Shown: positions 1-9,192, counted from the first letter of the stretch. The stretch: DNA of 64,000 nucleotides from CAIWHR01 sp963709525 (GCA_963709525.1 CAVPXB010000021.1:62001-126000); one strand, 5' to 3'. A program made the numbers and translations. The notes: generated by a model from the sequence alone, not told the origin.

Positions 1-1038
1 CCCTGCCCAAGGCAACGCGCTGCCGCAACTGCCGCGCGGTCGCGACCGGCAACTATTGCCCCGATTGCGGACAGGAGACGCGCGTTGCGCTGCCCACCGC
101 GCGCGAGTTCCTGCGCGAGGCTGCGGGGAGGCTGGTGGCGATCGATGGCCGGTTGTGGCGAACCATGTTCGCGTTGCTCGTTCGCCCGGGTTTCCTGACG
201 CGAGAGTATTTGTCCGGACGCCGCCGTCGCTACGTGCGACCGGCGCGGCTGTTTGTCCTGCTGTCGCTGCTTGCGTTCGCCGTCATCGGGTTCGTTCGGC
301 TCTCCCGCCTTTTTCGCCGACGAGATCGTCTTCACCCGCGAAAAATCCGGCGCTGCGCCGGAAATGGATGCGGCTGTGAGTCCCCAGGCTTTGGAACCAT
401 CCGCCGCGGTCTCCGCGGACGATGCCGATGTCCCATCGTCCGCGCACGCGAAAGCGGCGGCAAAAGTGAAGTCCGGCGGACGCGACAACTTCATCGCGCT
501 CGAGTTCGGCGGGCGCGACAACTTCATCGCGCTGGACGAGAACCTCAATCTCCAGATCCGATTCAACGGCGTCGCTCAGCAGCTGCCGGCGGAGTTGCGC
601 CAGCGTTATCAGCGCTTCAAGCGGATGAACAAGGAGGATCGGGTCGAGCACCTGTATGCCGGCATGCTCCGCTACGGGCCGACGATGGTGGTGCTGATGC
701 TGCCGATCTTCGCATTCTTGCTGCAACTCGCGTATCTCGGGCGGGGCAAGCGCTATCCCGGGCGGCCACAGCGCTATGCCGAGCACCTGGTTTACAGCGC
801 GCACCTGCATGCGTTCGCGGCACTGATGGTGATCCTGCTGACGCTGCTTCCTTTCGGCTGGGCGCCTGCGGGCATCGTTGTCTGGAGCATCTATTACGTG
901 TTGCGCGCGGGCAATCTCGTCTATGGTGGCAGGCGCTGGGCAGGAGTCTTGCGGACGCTGGTCGTCGGGCTTGCCTATACGATAGTGGGCGCGATTGCCG
1001 TCGCCGGCCTGGTCATCGCGGCGACGATGATGCGGTAA
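1..1038 (+). CDS. DUF3667 zinc-ribbon membrane protein (5' partial, one frameshift)
   Basis: Starting at base 3 the translation shows a zinc ribbon of the form CRNC-x8-CPDC followed by GQ, then a conserved segment containing LWRTM and YLSGRRRRYVRPARL and a first membrane helix. This is the layout of DUF3667 proteins, whose function is unknown. Around base 270-295 the reading moves one base forward; from there the second frame runs to the stop at 1038 with a polar linker and about three hydrophobic helices. A single inserted base explains the break. The true start lies left of the window. Two adjacent 33-bp copies encode GGRDNFIAL twice in the linker. The zinc ribbon suggests metal binding, but no role can be assigned. 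Either a sequencing error or a real pseudogene is possible. Confidence 0.75.
475..540 (+). repeat. 33-bp tandem duplication inside the DUF3667 gene
   Basis: Two adjacent 33-bp units (475-507 and 508-540) differ at a few bases and both encode GGRDNFIAL, followed by EF in the first copy and DE in the second. The length is a multiple of three, so the duplication keeps the frame and adds 11 residues to the extramembrane linker. It looks like a recent in-frame tandem duplication. Confidence 0.8.
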
Positions 1039-1164
1039 CGGACCATTGAAAAACTGCTGCGGGGTCGCCGAATAGGGGTGGCAGAGGATGATGGTGGTTG
1101 ATCTGGCTCAAGCCGCCGTCAAGAGTAGTTGAGCGATGAACTCGGAAAATGCGAAAATCGCTGC

Positions 1165-1920
1165 ATGTTCAGTCGTCTTCGTGAAGATATCGCAGTCGTG
1201 TTCGAGCGCGACCCCGCGGCCCATTCCGCGTGGGAGGTGCTGACCTGCTATCCGGGGCTGCACGCGCTGGTATGGCATCGGACGGTATCGCATCGCCTCT
1301 GGCGGTGGGGCTGGCGGTGCCTGGCGCGGTGGTTCGCGCACTGGGGGCGTTTCCTGACCGGCATCGAGATCCATCCGGGGGCGAAGATCGGGCGCCGGGT
1401 GTTCATCGATCACGGGATGGGGGTCGTCATCGGCGAGACCGCGGAGATTGGCGACGACTGCACGCTCTATCACGGCGTCACCCTTGGCGGCACGTCGTGG
1501 AACAAGGGCAAGCGCCACCCAACGCTCGAGCGTGGCGTCGTCATCGGTGCCGGCGCCAAGGTGCTCGGCCCCATACGAGTGGGCGAGGGTGCGAAGATCG
1601 GATCCAACGCAGTGGTCGTGCGCGAGATTCCCGCCGGGGCGACGGCAGTCGGCATTCCGGCGCGCATCCTGACCGGTGAGGAGGCCGATCAACGCGAAAA
1701 CCATTCGATTGCAATGGGTTTTTCCGCGTACGCCATCGCGGCGGACATGAACGACCCGATGGTGCAGGCCATCCACCGCCTCATCGATCATGCCGCCGCG
1801 ACTGACGCCCGGATGGAGGCGCTCATCGCGCAGTTGCAGCAAGACGGCCTCGATTGTGGCGACGCCAAGGCGACTGCCGAGGGTTTCGACCCGCAGCGCC
1901 TCAACCAGATGATCGATTGA
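1165..1920 (+). CDS. cysE: Serine O-acetyltransferase
   Basis: CysE transfers acetyl from acetyl-CoA to serine, the first step of cysteine synthesis. The 251-residue product has an N-terminal helical part and then hexapeptide repeats forming a left-handed beta helix. The catalytic segment IDHGMGVVIGETA lies at residues 81-93 and HGVTLGGT follows. I chose ATG 1165 (MFSRLREDI), which matches the usual start of the short proteobacterial form; an in-frame TTG at 1129 would add 12 poorly conserved residues. The gene sits 161 bp upstream of iscR, an arrangement common in betaproteobacteria and sensible because cysteine is the sulfur donor for IscS. A CysK-type cysteine synthase, the next enzyme, is at 36203-37180. 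Confidence 0.95.
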   Translation: MFSRLREDIAVVFERDPAAHSAWEVLTCYPGLHALVWHRTVSHRLWRWGWRCLARWFAHWGRFLTGIEIHPGAKIGRRVFIDHGMGVVIGETAEIGDDCTLYHGVTLGGTSWNKGKRHPTLERGVVIGAGAKVLGPIRVGEGAKIGSNAVVVREIPAGATAVGIPARILTGEEADQRENHSIAMGFSAYAIAADMNDPMVQAIHRLIDHAAATDARMEALIAQLQQDGLDCGDAKATAEGFDPQRLNQMID

Positions 1921-1944
1921 CGGATCGGCGGAACTTCCGAACGC

Positions 1945-1978
1945 CTATCTTGACTAAATTACTCGGAATAGATACGAT
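1945..1978 (+). promoter_or_regulatory. iscR promoter with overlapping IscR-type operator
   Basis: A -35 element TTGACT (1950-1955), a 17-bp spacer and a -10 element TACGAT (1973-1978) form a good sigma-70 promoter 104 bp before iscR. Over the -35 lies an imperfect palindrome, 1945-1970, resembling the class 1 IscR site (ATA, YYGACT, A/T-rich centre, AGTC-like arm, TAT); here the core reads CTTGACTAAATTACTCGG. Binding of [2Fe-2S]-IscR would repress the operon, as in E. coli. The site is inferred from sequence only. Confidence 0.7.
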
Positions 1979-2081
1979 TGGGCTCGCCTCGAACCTTGTT
2001 GCCCACGCTCGATTCCCCAGGCTGGCGCGTTTTGGTGCATTCGACGCGCTCCGAGATCCCCTACATCGAAGGTAAACACTC

Positions 2082-2573
2082 ATGCGCCTCACCACCAAAG
2101 GTCGCTTTGCCGTCACCGCCATGATCGATGTCGCGCTCAATGGCACCAGGACCCCTGTCACGCTGGCGGCGGTTTCCGAGCGCCAGAAAATCTCGCTGTC
2201 CTATCTTGAACAGTTGTTCGGAAAGCTGCGCCGGCACGGGCTGGTCGACAGCGTTCGTGGTCCGGGCGGAGGCTACAATCTGGCAGAAGGGGCAGCGGGC
2301 GTTTCGGTCGCCGACATCATTTTGGCCGTCGACGAGCCGATCGATGCGACGCGTTGCGGCGGCCACGAAAACTGCCGCGACGAGGGGCCGTGCATGACGC
2401 ACGAGTTGTGGACCAGCCTCAATGCCCACATCTTCGATTTCCTGCGCTCCGTGACCTTGTCCCAGCTGGTGGCGGAGCAGCGCGCCAAAGGCGAGCAGGT
2501 GAGCGTCATGCAGGACCAGCGTCCGGCGAACCTCGGCGTCGTTCGCGAATCCGTGCCGACCCTCGCGGCCTGA
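2082..2573 (+). CDS. iscR: Fe-S cluster-dependent transcriptional regulator IscR
   Basis: A 163-residue Rrf2-family repressor that senses the cell's Fe-S status through its own [2Fe-2S] cluster. The N-terminal winged helix starts MRLTTKGRFAVTAMID, and the helix SLSYLEQLFGKLRR is typical of the family. The cluster ligands fall at C92, C98, C104 and H107, exactly as in E. coli IscR. It is the first gene of the isc operon, with iscS starting 48 bp downstream, and an IscR-like operator overlaps its promoter, so autorepression is expected. The tail after residue 135 is variable, as usual. Confidence 0.97.
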   Translation: MRLTTKGRFAVTAMIDVALNGTRTPVTLAAVSERQKISLSYLEQLFGKLRRHGLVDSVRGPGGGYNLAEGAAGVSVADIILAVDEPIDATRCGGHENCRDEGPCMTHELWTSLNAHIFDFLRSVTLSQLVAEQRAKGEQVSVMQDQRPANLGVVRESVPTLAA

Positions 2574-2620
2574 CCAGGCGGCGACATCGCGCACCCCTAC
2601 AACGTTGCCGCAAGCTTTCC

Positions 2621-3829
2621 ATGAAGACTCCAGTCTATCTTGACTACTCGGCGACCACGCCGGTGGATCCGCGCGTCGCGCAGAAGATGATCCCGTACCT
2701 GACCGAGCATTTTGGCAACCCGGCGTCGCGTTCGCATGCGTACGGATGGGCGGCCGAAAAGGCGGTCGAGGACGCGCGCGCGGAGGTCGCGGCGCTGGTC
2801 CACTGCGACCCGAAGGAAATCGTCTGGACGTCCGGTGCGACCGAGTCGATCAATCTCGCGCTCAAGGGCGCGGCGCATTTCTACGCCGACAAGGGCAAGC
2901 ACCTGGTGACGGTGAAGACCGAGCACAAGGCCACGCTCGACACCATGCGCGAGCTGGAGCGCGAGGGCTACGCGGTCACCTATCTCGACGTCGGCCCGGA
3001 CGGGCTCGTCGACCTCGAGGCGTTCCGCGCGGCGCTGCGGCCCGACACGATTCTGGCCTCGGTCATGGCGGTGAACAACGAGATCGGCGTCATCCAGGAC
3101 TTCCCGGCGATGGGCGCGATCTGCCGCGAGCGCGGCGTCATCTTCCACGTCGACGCAGCGCAGGCGACCGGCAAGATCCCGCTCGATCTTGCGACGCTGA
3201 AGGTGGACCTGATGTCGTTCTCGGCGCACAAGACCTACGGCCCCAAGGGTGTCGGTGCGCTGTTCGTGCGGCGCAAGCCCCGGGTCCGGATCGAGGCGCA
3301 GATGCACGGCGGCGGTCACGAGCGCGGCATGCGGTCGGGCACGCTGGCGACGCACCAGCTGGTCGGGATGGGCGAAGCGTTCCGCCTCGCGCGTCTCGAG
3401 ATGGCGACCGAGAACGAGCGCATCCGCATGCTTCGCGACCGGCTGTGGAAGGGCCTGTCGACGATCGAGGAGGTCTATCTCAACGGCGACATGGAGCGGC
3501 GCGTGCCGCACAACCTCAACGTGAGCTTCAACTTCGTCGAGGGCGAAAGCCTGATCATGGCGGTCAAGGACATCGCGGTGTCGTCGGGGTCGGCCTGCAC
3601 GTCGGCGTCGCTCGAGCCGTCCTACGTGCTGCGCGCACTGGGACGCAGCGACGAGCTCGCGCACAGTTCGATTCGTTTCACCGCGGGGCGTTTCACCACC
3701 GAGGAAGAGATCGACTTCGCGGTGGAACTCCTGAAGCGCAAGGTGGCCAAGCTGCGCGAGCTGTCGCCGCTGTGGGAAATGCACAAGGACGGCGTCGATC
3801 TTTCCACCGTGCAGTGGGCGGCGCATTAA
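2621..3829 (+). CDS. iscS: Cysteine desulfurase IscS
   Basis: A pyridoxal-phosphate enzyme that takes sulfur from cysteine, carries it as a persulfide and hands it to IscU and other acceptors. The 402-residue product has the PLP lysine in SAHKTYGPKG (K204) and the persulfide cysteine on the mobile loop SSGSACTSASLEPS (C326). This is the group I (housekeeping) form. Start ATG 2621 gives the canonical MKTPVYLDYSATTPVD. The operon continues with iscU 35 bp later. Confidence 0.98.
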   Translation: MKTPVYLDYSATTPVDPRVAQKMIPYLTEHFGNPASRSHAYGWAAEKAVEDARAEVAALVHCDPKEIVWTSGATESINLALKGAAHFYADKGKHLVTVKTEHKATLDTMRELEREGYAVTYLDVGPDGLVDLEAFRAALRPDTILASVMAVNNEIGVIQDFPAMGAICRERGVIFHVDAAQATGKIPLDLATLKVDLMSFSAHKTYGPKGVGALFVRRKPRVRIEAQMHGGGHERGMRSGTLATHQLVGMGEAFRLARLEMATENERIRMLRDRLWKGLSTIEEVYLNGDMERRVPHNLNVSFNFVEGESLIMAVKDIAVSSGSACTSASLEPSYVLRALGRSDELAHSSIRFTAGRFTTEEEIDFAVELLKRKVAKLRELSPLWEMHKDGVDLSTVQWAAH

Positions 3830-3864
3830 GGGAAACGCAGGTACATCGTCGGGTGGAGGCAGCA

Positions 3865-4311
3865 ATGGCATACAGCACCAAGGTTCTGGATCACTACGAA
3901 AACCCGCGCAACGTGGGGACGTTCGCCAAGGATGCGGGCGATGTGGGCACCGGCATGGTCGGTGCACCCGCGTGCGGTGACGTGATGAAGCTGCAGATCA
4001 GGGTCGGCGCCGATGGCGTGATCGAGGACGCGAAGTTCAAGACCTACGGCTGCGGCTCGGCGATCGCGTCGTCGTCGCTCGTCACCGAGTGGGTGAAGGG
4101 CAAGACGCTCGACGAGGCGATGGCCATCAGGAACACGCACATCGCCGAGGAACTCGCGCTGCCGCCGGTGAAGATCCACTGCTCGATTCTCGCCGAGGAC
4201 GCGATCAAGGCCGCGGTCGCCGACTATCGCGCCAGGCACGCCGCGGGCGAAGCGGGGGCGGCGGAGGCCGACGCCTGCGCGCCGAGCCCGCAACTTGCCG
4301 CCGCCGACTGA
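3865..4311 (+). CDS. iscU: Fe-S cluster assembly scaffold IscU
   Basis: Scaffold on which IscS, frataxin and ferredoxin build a [2Fe-2S] cluster before the HscA/HscB chaperones release it. Cluster ligands C37, D39, C63, H105 and C106 are all present, and the HscA recognition motif LPPVK lies at 99-103. The 148-residue product is about 20 residues longer than E. coli IscU because of an Ala/Glu-rich tail with one additional Cys after residue 127. The tail is low-complexity and probably not functional in cluster binding. Confidence 0.98.
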   Translation: MAYSTKVLDHYENPRNVGTFAKDAGDVGTGMVGAPACGDVMKLQIRVGADGVIEDAKFKTYGCGSAIASSSLVTEWVKGKTLDEAMAIRNTHIAEELALPPVKIHCSILAEDAIKAAVADYRARHAAGEAGAAEADACAPSPQLAAAD

Positions 4312-4341
4312 CTTCTCCGATCAAGGCACCCACTTCGCATC

Positions 4342-4665
4342 ATGTCGATCACATTGACCGAGACGGCGGCACGGCATGTCGCCAACCATCTCTCCAAGCG
4401 CGGCAAGGGAGTCGGCTTGCGGCTGGGCGTGCGCACGTCCGGATGTTCGGGCATGGCGTACAAACTCGAGTATGCCGACGAGGCGCGCGCGGAGGATCTG
4501 TCGTTCGAGAGCCACGGGGTCACGGTATTCGTCGATCCCAAGTGCCTGCCCTACCTCGACGGCACCGAGCTCGACTTCGCGCGTGAAGGTCTCAACGAGG
4601 GATTCAAGTTCAACAATCCCAACGTCAAGGACGCCTGCGGCTGCGGCGAGAGCTTCAACGTCTGA
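4342..4665 (+). CDS. iscA: A-type Fe-S carrier IscA
   Basis: A 107-residue A-type carrier that receives clusters and passes them to apo-targets, particularly for [4Fe-4S] proteins. The invariant cysteines are C35 (in TSGCSGMAY) and C99 and C101 (in DACGCGESF). Length and ending match E. coli IscA closely. It lies 30 bp after iscU and 77 bp before hscB, all on the plus strand. Confidence 0.98.
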   Translation: MSITLTETAARHVANHLSKRGKGVGLRLGVRTSGCSGMAYKLEYADEARAEDLSFESHGVTVFVDPKCLPYLDGTELDFAREGLNEGFKFNNPNVKDACGCGESFNV

Positions 4666-4742
4666 TTCCGACCGGCGGCGATCGCTGTCGTGTCGCACCC
4701 TGTCGCTGCCGGCCCGCCCGGTGCACGCGGCGCCCCTTCCCG

Positions 4743-5273
4743 ATGATCGATTTTTCGCACAACCATTACCTGCTGTTCGGACTGCCCGAGCGCTACCGCT
4801 TCGACCCGGCGGTGCTCGACGCGGCGTACCGCAGGTTACAGGTCGCGGTCCACCCGGACCGTCACGTTGCCGGAGAGGCCGCGGCGCAGCGAATCGCGCT
4901 GCAGGCCTCCGCCCGCGTCAACGAGGCCTACAGAACGCTCAAGGATCCGGTGGCGCGTGCCGAATATCTGCTGCATCTCAAAGGCGTGGACGCGGTGATG
5001 CCTGCCGACTCCGCGCTGCCGATCGATTTTCTCGGACGGCAGCTCGAGCGGCGCGAGGCGGCCGAAGCGGCCGTGACCGGCAGGGACTTGCGCACGCTCG
5101 ACACCCTGTTGCGCGACGTGCGCGCTGACGCGCGGGAGATCGAGCAGCAGCTCGCCGCGCTGATCGACGATGACGCCGCCTGGAACGAAGCACGCACGCC
5201 CACCCGCGAGCTGCGCTTCCTGTCGAAACTCGCGGCCGACATCGATGCGATGATCGCCGCGTTCGACGACTGA
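4743..5273 (+). CDS. hscB: Fe-S protein assembly co-chaperone HscB
   Basis: A J-domain protein (176 residues) that binds IscU and stimulates the HscA ATPase. The J-domain runs over about residues 5-75 with the catalytic tripeptide HPD at 37-39 (AVHPDRH); the C-terminal part is the three-helix IscU-binding domain. Gene order iscA-hscB-hscA is canonical. Start ATG 4743 gives the expected beginning just before the J-domain. Confidence 0.96.
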   Translation: MIDFSHNHYLLFGLPERYRFDPAVLDAAYRRLQVAVHPDRHVAGEAAAQRIALQASARVNEAYRTLKDPVARAEYLLHLKGVDAVMPADSALPIDFLGRQLERREAAEAAVTGRDLRTLDTLLRDVRADAREIEQQLAALIDDDAAWNEARTPTRELRFLSKLAADIDAMIAAFDD

Positions 5274-5332
5274 CGCACGTCGATGTCGAAGGACTCTCCC
5301 CTGACCCGGCTCGTCCAACCAAGGCGCTCCTG

Positions 5333-7195
5333 ATGGCATTGCTGCAGATTTCCGAGCCCGATGCTTCGCCCCTGCCGCACCAGCGGCGGCTTGCCGTGGG
5401 CATCGATCTGGGCACCACCAATTCGCTGGTGGCGACCGTGCGCAACGGCATTCCCGTCGTCCTTCCCGACGCGGCCGGGCATCCGCTGCTGCCGTCGATC
5501 GTTCGCTACGCCGATGACGGAGTTTCCGTCGGCTATCCGGCGCAGCGCGAGCAGACGCGCGACCCGCAGAACACCATCGTCTCGGTCAAGCGGCTGATGG
5601 GTCGCGGCCTTGCGGACCTGTCCGACGCGCGCCGCTTTCCGTATCGATTCATCGACGCGCCCGGAATGGTCAGGCTCGGCACCCGCGCGGGCGAAAAATC
5701 GCCGGTCGAGGTGTCGGCGGAAATCCTGCGCGTGCTGCGGCTGCGCGCGGAAGCGAGTCTCGGCGGGCAGTTGGTCGGCGCCGTCGTCACGGTGCCCGCG
5801 TATTTCGACGACGCCCAGCGGCAGGCGACCAAGGACGCCGCGCGGCTGGCCGGGCTCAGCGTCCTTCGGCTGCTGAACGAGCCTACCGCGGCGGCGATCG
5901 CCTATGGTCTCGACAATGCCGCGGAAGGCATCTACGCGGTCTTCGACCTGGGCGGGGGCACCTTCGACATCTCGATTCTGAAGTTCTCGCGGGGCGTGTT
6001 CGAGGTCCTCGCGACCAACGGCGACTCCGCACTCGGGGGCGACGACTTCGATCATCGGGTTTATTGCTGGGTGATCGAAGCGGCGGGATTGCCCCCGCTT
6101 TCTCCTGAAGATACGCGTCTGCTGATGCTGCGCTCGCGCGAGGCGAAGGAAAACCTCACCATCCACGGGTCGGCGCCGATCGTGGCCACGCTCGCCGGTG
6201 GGCAGAAGGTCGACCTCACGCTGACCGCCGAGATCTTCACGACGATCACGCAGAACCTGGTCAGCAAGACATTGGCGCCGGTCAGGAAGGCGCTGCGCGA
6301 TGCGGGGCTCGGGCCGCAGGAGGTGCAGGGCGTGGTGATGGTCGGCGGAGCGACGCGGATGCCGCAGATCCAGAAGGCCGTCGCCGATTTCTTCGGCCAG
6401 CCGCCGCTCACCAATCTCAATCCCGACCAGGTCGTGGCCGTCGGAGCGGCGATTCAGGCCAACGTGCTGGTCGGCAATCGCGCCGCCGGCGACGACTGGC
6501 TGCTGCTCGACGTCATCCCGTTGTCGCTGGGCCTGGAGACGATGGGCTCGCTGGTCGAGAAGATCGTTCCCCGCAACGCGACGATTCCGGTGACCCGGGC
6601 GCAGGATTTCACCACCTTCAAGGACGGTCAGGTCGCGATGGCCATTCACGTCCTGCAGGGCGAGCGCGAGCGCGTGGCCGACTGTCGGTCGCTGGCGCGT
6701 TTCGAACTGCGGGGCATTCCACCGATGGCCGCGGGTGCCGCGCGCATTCGCGTCAGCTTTCAGGTGGACGCCGACGGCCTGCTCGCGGTGTCGGCGCGCG
6801 AGCAGACGTCGGGTGTCGAGGCGGCGATCACCGTCAAGCCGTCGTACGGGCTGTCCGACGCCGAGATCACGCGCATGCTGCAGGACTCGCAATCGAATGC
6901 CGCCGCCGACATGGTTGCACGAACGCTGGCCGAAGCGCAGGTCGATGCCGACCAGATCGCCGCCGCCACCGACGCGGCGCTGGCCACCGACGGCGACCTG
7001 TTGAGCGTCGAAGAGCGGGCGGCGATCGACGCCAGCCGCGCCGCCCTCGCGCGCTGCCGCGAAGGCACCGACCACCGCGCGCTCATCGCCGCCACCGAAG
7101 CGCTCAATCGCGCCACCACCGACCTCGCAGGCCGGCGAATGAATCGCAGCGTGGCCCGTGCGCTCAAGGGCCGCAAGGTCAGTGCATTAACCTGA
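5333..7195 (+). CDS. hscA: Hsp70-type Fe-S assembly chaperone HscA
   Basis: Specialised Hsp70 that uses ATP to act on IscU carrying a nascent cluster. The 620-residue product has the nucleotide-binding signatures GIDLGTTNS (about 23-31) and DLGGGTFDIS (near 203), the adenosine motif VGGATRMP, and then the substrate-binding beta domain and helical lid. The lid is short and lacks the acidic EEVD-like tail of DnaK, as expected for HscA. Fdx follows 14 bp later. Confidence 0.97.
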   Translation: MALLQISEPDASPLPHQRRLAVGIDLGTTNSLVATVRNGIPVVLPDAAGHPLLPSIVRYADDGVSVGYPAQREQTRDPQNTIVSVKRLMGRGLADLSDARRFPYRFIDAPGMVRLGTRAGEKSPVEVSAEILRVLRLRAEASLGGQLVGAVVTVPAYFDDAQRQATKDAARLAGLSVLRLLNEPTAAAIAYGLDNAAEGIYAVFDLGGGTFDISILKFSRGVFEVLATNGDSALGGDDFDHRVYCWVIEAAGLPPLSPEDTRLLMLRSREAKENLTIHGSAPIVATLAGGQKVDLTLTAEIFTTITQNLVSKTLAPVRKALRDAGLGPQEVQGVVMVGGATRMPQIQKAVADFFGQPPLTNLNPDQVVAVGAAIQANVLVGNRAAGDDWLLLDVIPLSLGLETMGSLVEKIVPRNATIPVTRAQDFTTFKDGQVAMAIHVLQGERERVADCRSLARFELRGIPPMAAGAARIRVSFQVDADGLLAVSAREQTSGVEAAITVKPSYGLSDAEITRMLQDSQSNAAADMVARTLAEAQVDADQIAAATDAALATDGDLLSVEERAAIDASRAALARCREGTDHRALIAATEALNRATTDLAGRRMNRSVARALKGRKVSALT

Positions 7196-7209
7196 AACGA
7201 AAGCCCGTC

Positions 7210-7551
7210 ATGCCCCGCATTACCGTCCTTCCCCAATCCGACCTCTGTCCGGAGGGGACGAGCTTCGACGCGCCCACCGGCGCGTCGATCTGCGACAGCC
7301 TGCTCTCGAAGGGCATCGAGATCGAACACGCCTGCGAGAAATCCTGCGCGTGCACGACCTGCCACGTGATCGTCCGCGAAGGGTTCTCGTCGCTCGTTCC
7401 GTCGACGGAAGACGAGGACGATCTCCTCGACCGGGCGTGGGGCCTCACGTCGGTGTCGCGGTTGTCCTGCCAGGCGCGCGTCGGCACCGCCGACCTGGTG
7501 CTGGAGATTCCCCGGTATACGATCAACCAGACGAAGGAGGGCGGGCGATGA
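7210..7551 (+). CDS. fdx: [2Fe-2S] ferredoxin, ISC type
   Basis: Adrenodoxin-type ferredoxin (113 residues) that supplies electrons during cluster assembly on IscU. The cluster ligands are C42, C48, C51 and C87, in ACEKSCACTTCH and LSCQAR; C46 is an additional cysteine between the first two ligands, as in E. coli Fdx. The acidic stretch STEDEDDLLDRAW is the usual partner-docking region. The stop overlaps the iscX start (ATGA), implying translational coupling. Confidence 0.97.
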   Translation: MPRITVLPQSDLCPEGTSFDAPTGASICDSLLSKGIEIEHACEKSCACTTCHVIVREGFSSLVPSTEDEDDLLDRAWGLTSVSRLSCQARVGTADLVLEIPRYTINQTKEGGR

Positions 7552-7742
7552 GATGGACCGACACGCGAGAAATTGCCATCGCATTGTGCGACGCGCACGC
7601 CGACGTGGATCCGCTGACGGTTCGTTTCACCGATCTTCACGCCTGGGTCTGCGCGCTGCCCGGGTTTGCCGATGCGCCGGATCGAAGCGGCGAGAAGATC
7701 CTCGAGGCGATCCAGATGGCGTGGATCGACGAGGCTGCCTGA
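7548..7742 (+). CDS. iscX: IscX (YfhJ) Fe-S assembly accessory protein
   Basis: A 64-residue acidic protein that binds IscS and iron and modulates desulfurase activity with CyaY. The sequence shows the typical MRWTDTREIAIAL beginning, the DVDPLTVRFTDL core and the ILEAIQMAWIDE ending. It starts within the fdx stop codon (four-base overlap) and is the last gene of the isc operon. Confidence 0.96.
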   Translation: MRWTDTREIAIALCDAHADVDPLTVRFTDLHAWVCALPGFADAPDRSGEKILEAIQMAWIDEAA

Positions 7743-7859
7743 CCCGCTGGCGTTGGCAAGCGGTGCGCCGTCGCCCGTTTGTCGTCGGGCGGGCGATCTG
7801 CGCCGCCGCGTCGCCATCCGCTGGTTGAACCCGCAGTGCGTGACCCCGGACCCCCGCGC

Positions 7860-9044
7860 GTGACCACGTCCTACCGCGACATCTTCCTGCTGGCCTGCTG
7901 CCAGGCGTTGCTGCTGGTCAACGGCGCGGGTCTCATCTCGATGAACGGCCTCATCGGCTATGATCTGGCCGCGGACAAATCCTTAGCCACGCTGGGCGCG
8001 ACGACCTACGTGCTGGGCTCGGCGCTCGCGGCGATGCCGGCGGCGCTGTGGATGGGCCGCGCCGGGCGTCGTGTCGGTTTCATGACCGGTGCGCTGATCA
8101 ACATCGGCGGCTGCCTGCTCGCGGCGTGGGCGCTTCATCGCGCCAGCTTCCCGCTGTTCTGCGTGGCGACCGCGGTGATCGGCATCTACAACGCCATCGG
8201 TCTCCAGTACCGCTTCGCCGCCGCCGAGGTCGCCGCGCCGGCCGATCGTGCCAAGGCCATTTCGCTGGTGCTCGCCGGAGGCATCGTCGGCGGTGTCGTG
8301 GGCCCGGAATCGACACGCTGGGCGAAGGATCTCTTCTCGACGCCGTTTCTCGGTTCGTTCGTGGTGCTCGCTGCCTACGCACTGCTTGCGCTGTTCGTGC
8401 AGTCGCGGGTGCACGTCCCGCCGCCGGCAGCCGCCGCCACGGCGGGAGGCGGTCGGCCGCTGTCGGTGATCGTCCGGCAACCCGTGTTCATCGTCGCCGC
8501 GCTCGCCGCCGGGCTGGGTTACGGCGTCATGAACCTGCTGATGGTGGCGACACCGCTGGCGATGAGTTTCTGCAGCTATCCCTACGGTACCGCGGCGATG
8601 GTCATCCAATGGCACGTGATCGGGATGTACGGCCCGGGCTTCTTCACCGGATCGCTGATCCGCAGATTCGGCGTTCTGAGGGTGATCGGTGGCGGCGTCG
8701 CGTTGATCGCGGCGTGCGTGGCGGTCGCGCTGCACGGCACCACGGTCGCGCATTTCGTCGTCGCATTGGTGCTGCTCGGCGTGGGCTGGAATTTCATGTA
8801 CACCGGCGGCACGACGCTGTTGACCGAGAGTTATCAGCCGAACGAAAAGGCGCGGACGCAGGGCGCCAACGACTTCTTCATCCTGGCGACGATGGGGGTC
8901 TCGTCGTTCTCCTCCGGGGCGCTGCTGTCCACGGCCGGCTGGGAAGCGATGAACCTCGGTGCGTTGCCGGTGCTGCTGGTCGTCGCCACTGCCGTTGCCT
9001 GGCTCGCGGGGCAGCGCCGGCGCGCGGGTCGCGCAGCCGCTTGA
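7860..9044 (+). CDS. MFS transporter
   Basis: A 12-helix major facilitator permease of about 394 residues. The cytoplasmic loop between helices 2 and 3 carries the family signature in the form GRAGRRVGF, and the second half repeats a similar layout (SLIRRFGVLRVIG). The relatives I recognise are YfkF/YcnB-like drug or unknown-substrate exporters; the substrate cannot be read from the sequence. The start is uncertain: GTG 7860 begins just before helix 1, GTG 7836 adds 8 residues, and ATG 7779 adds 27 residues of poor quality. It follows iscX by 117 bp on the same strand, but there is no functional link to the ISC system that I can see. Confidence 0.85.
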   Translation: MTTSYRDIFLLACCQALLLVNGAGLISMNGLIGYDLAADKSLATLGATTYVLGSALAAMPAALWMGRAGRRVGFMTGALINIGGCLLAAWALHRASFPLFCVATAVIGIYNAIGLQYRFAAAEVAAPADRAKAISLVLAGGIVGGVVGPESTRWAKDLFSTPFLGSFVVLAAYALLALFVQSRVHVPPPAAAATAGGGRPLSVIVRQPVFIVAALAAGLGYGVMNLLMVATPLAMSFCSYPYGTAAMVIQWHVIGMYGPGFFTGSLIRRFGVLRVIGGGVALIAACVAVALHGTTVAHFVVALVLLGVGWNFMYTGGTTLLTESYQPNEKARTQGANDFFILATMGVSSFSSGALLSTAGWEAMNLGALPVLLVVATAVAWLAGQRRRAGRAAA

Positions 9045-9067
9045 CCCGGCGGGCCGCCGCTTCATCC

Positions 9068-9084
9068 ACCGGAATGCCGGTTTT
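9068..9084 (+). terminator. Weak hairpin after the MFS gene
   Basis: ACCGG (9068-9072), loop AATG, CCGGT (9077-9081), then TTTG. The stem is only five base pairs and the T run is short, so termination is possible but weak. Confidence 0.3.
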
Positions 9085-9192
9085 GTCGCATCGACGTTGA
9101 AGCCGCTGCCGTGCGGGACTAACGTTGCCTCCTGCGTGATGCGGATTTGAATTCCGGATCGACTGAAAACGCAGCAACCGAGCGGAGGCCAC

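Noticed and set aside
4928..7075. A 715-codon antisense frame opposite hscB/hscA
   Set aside because: No motif, and the sense genes are canonical ISC genes.
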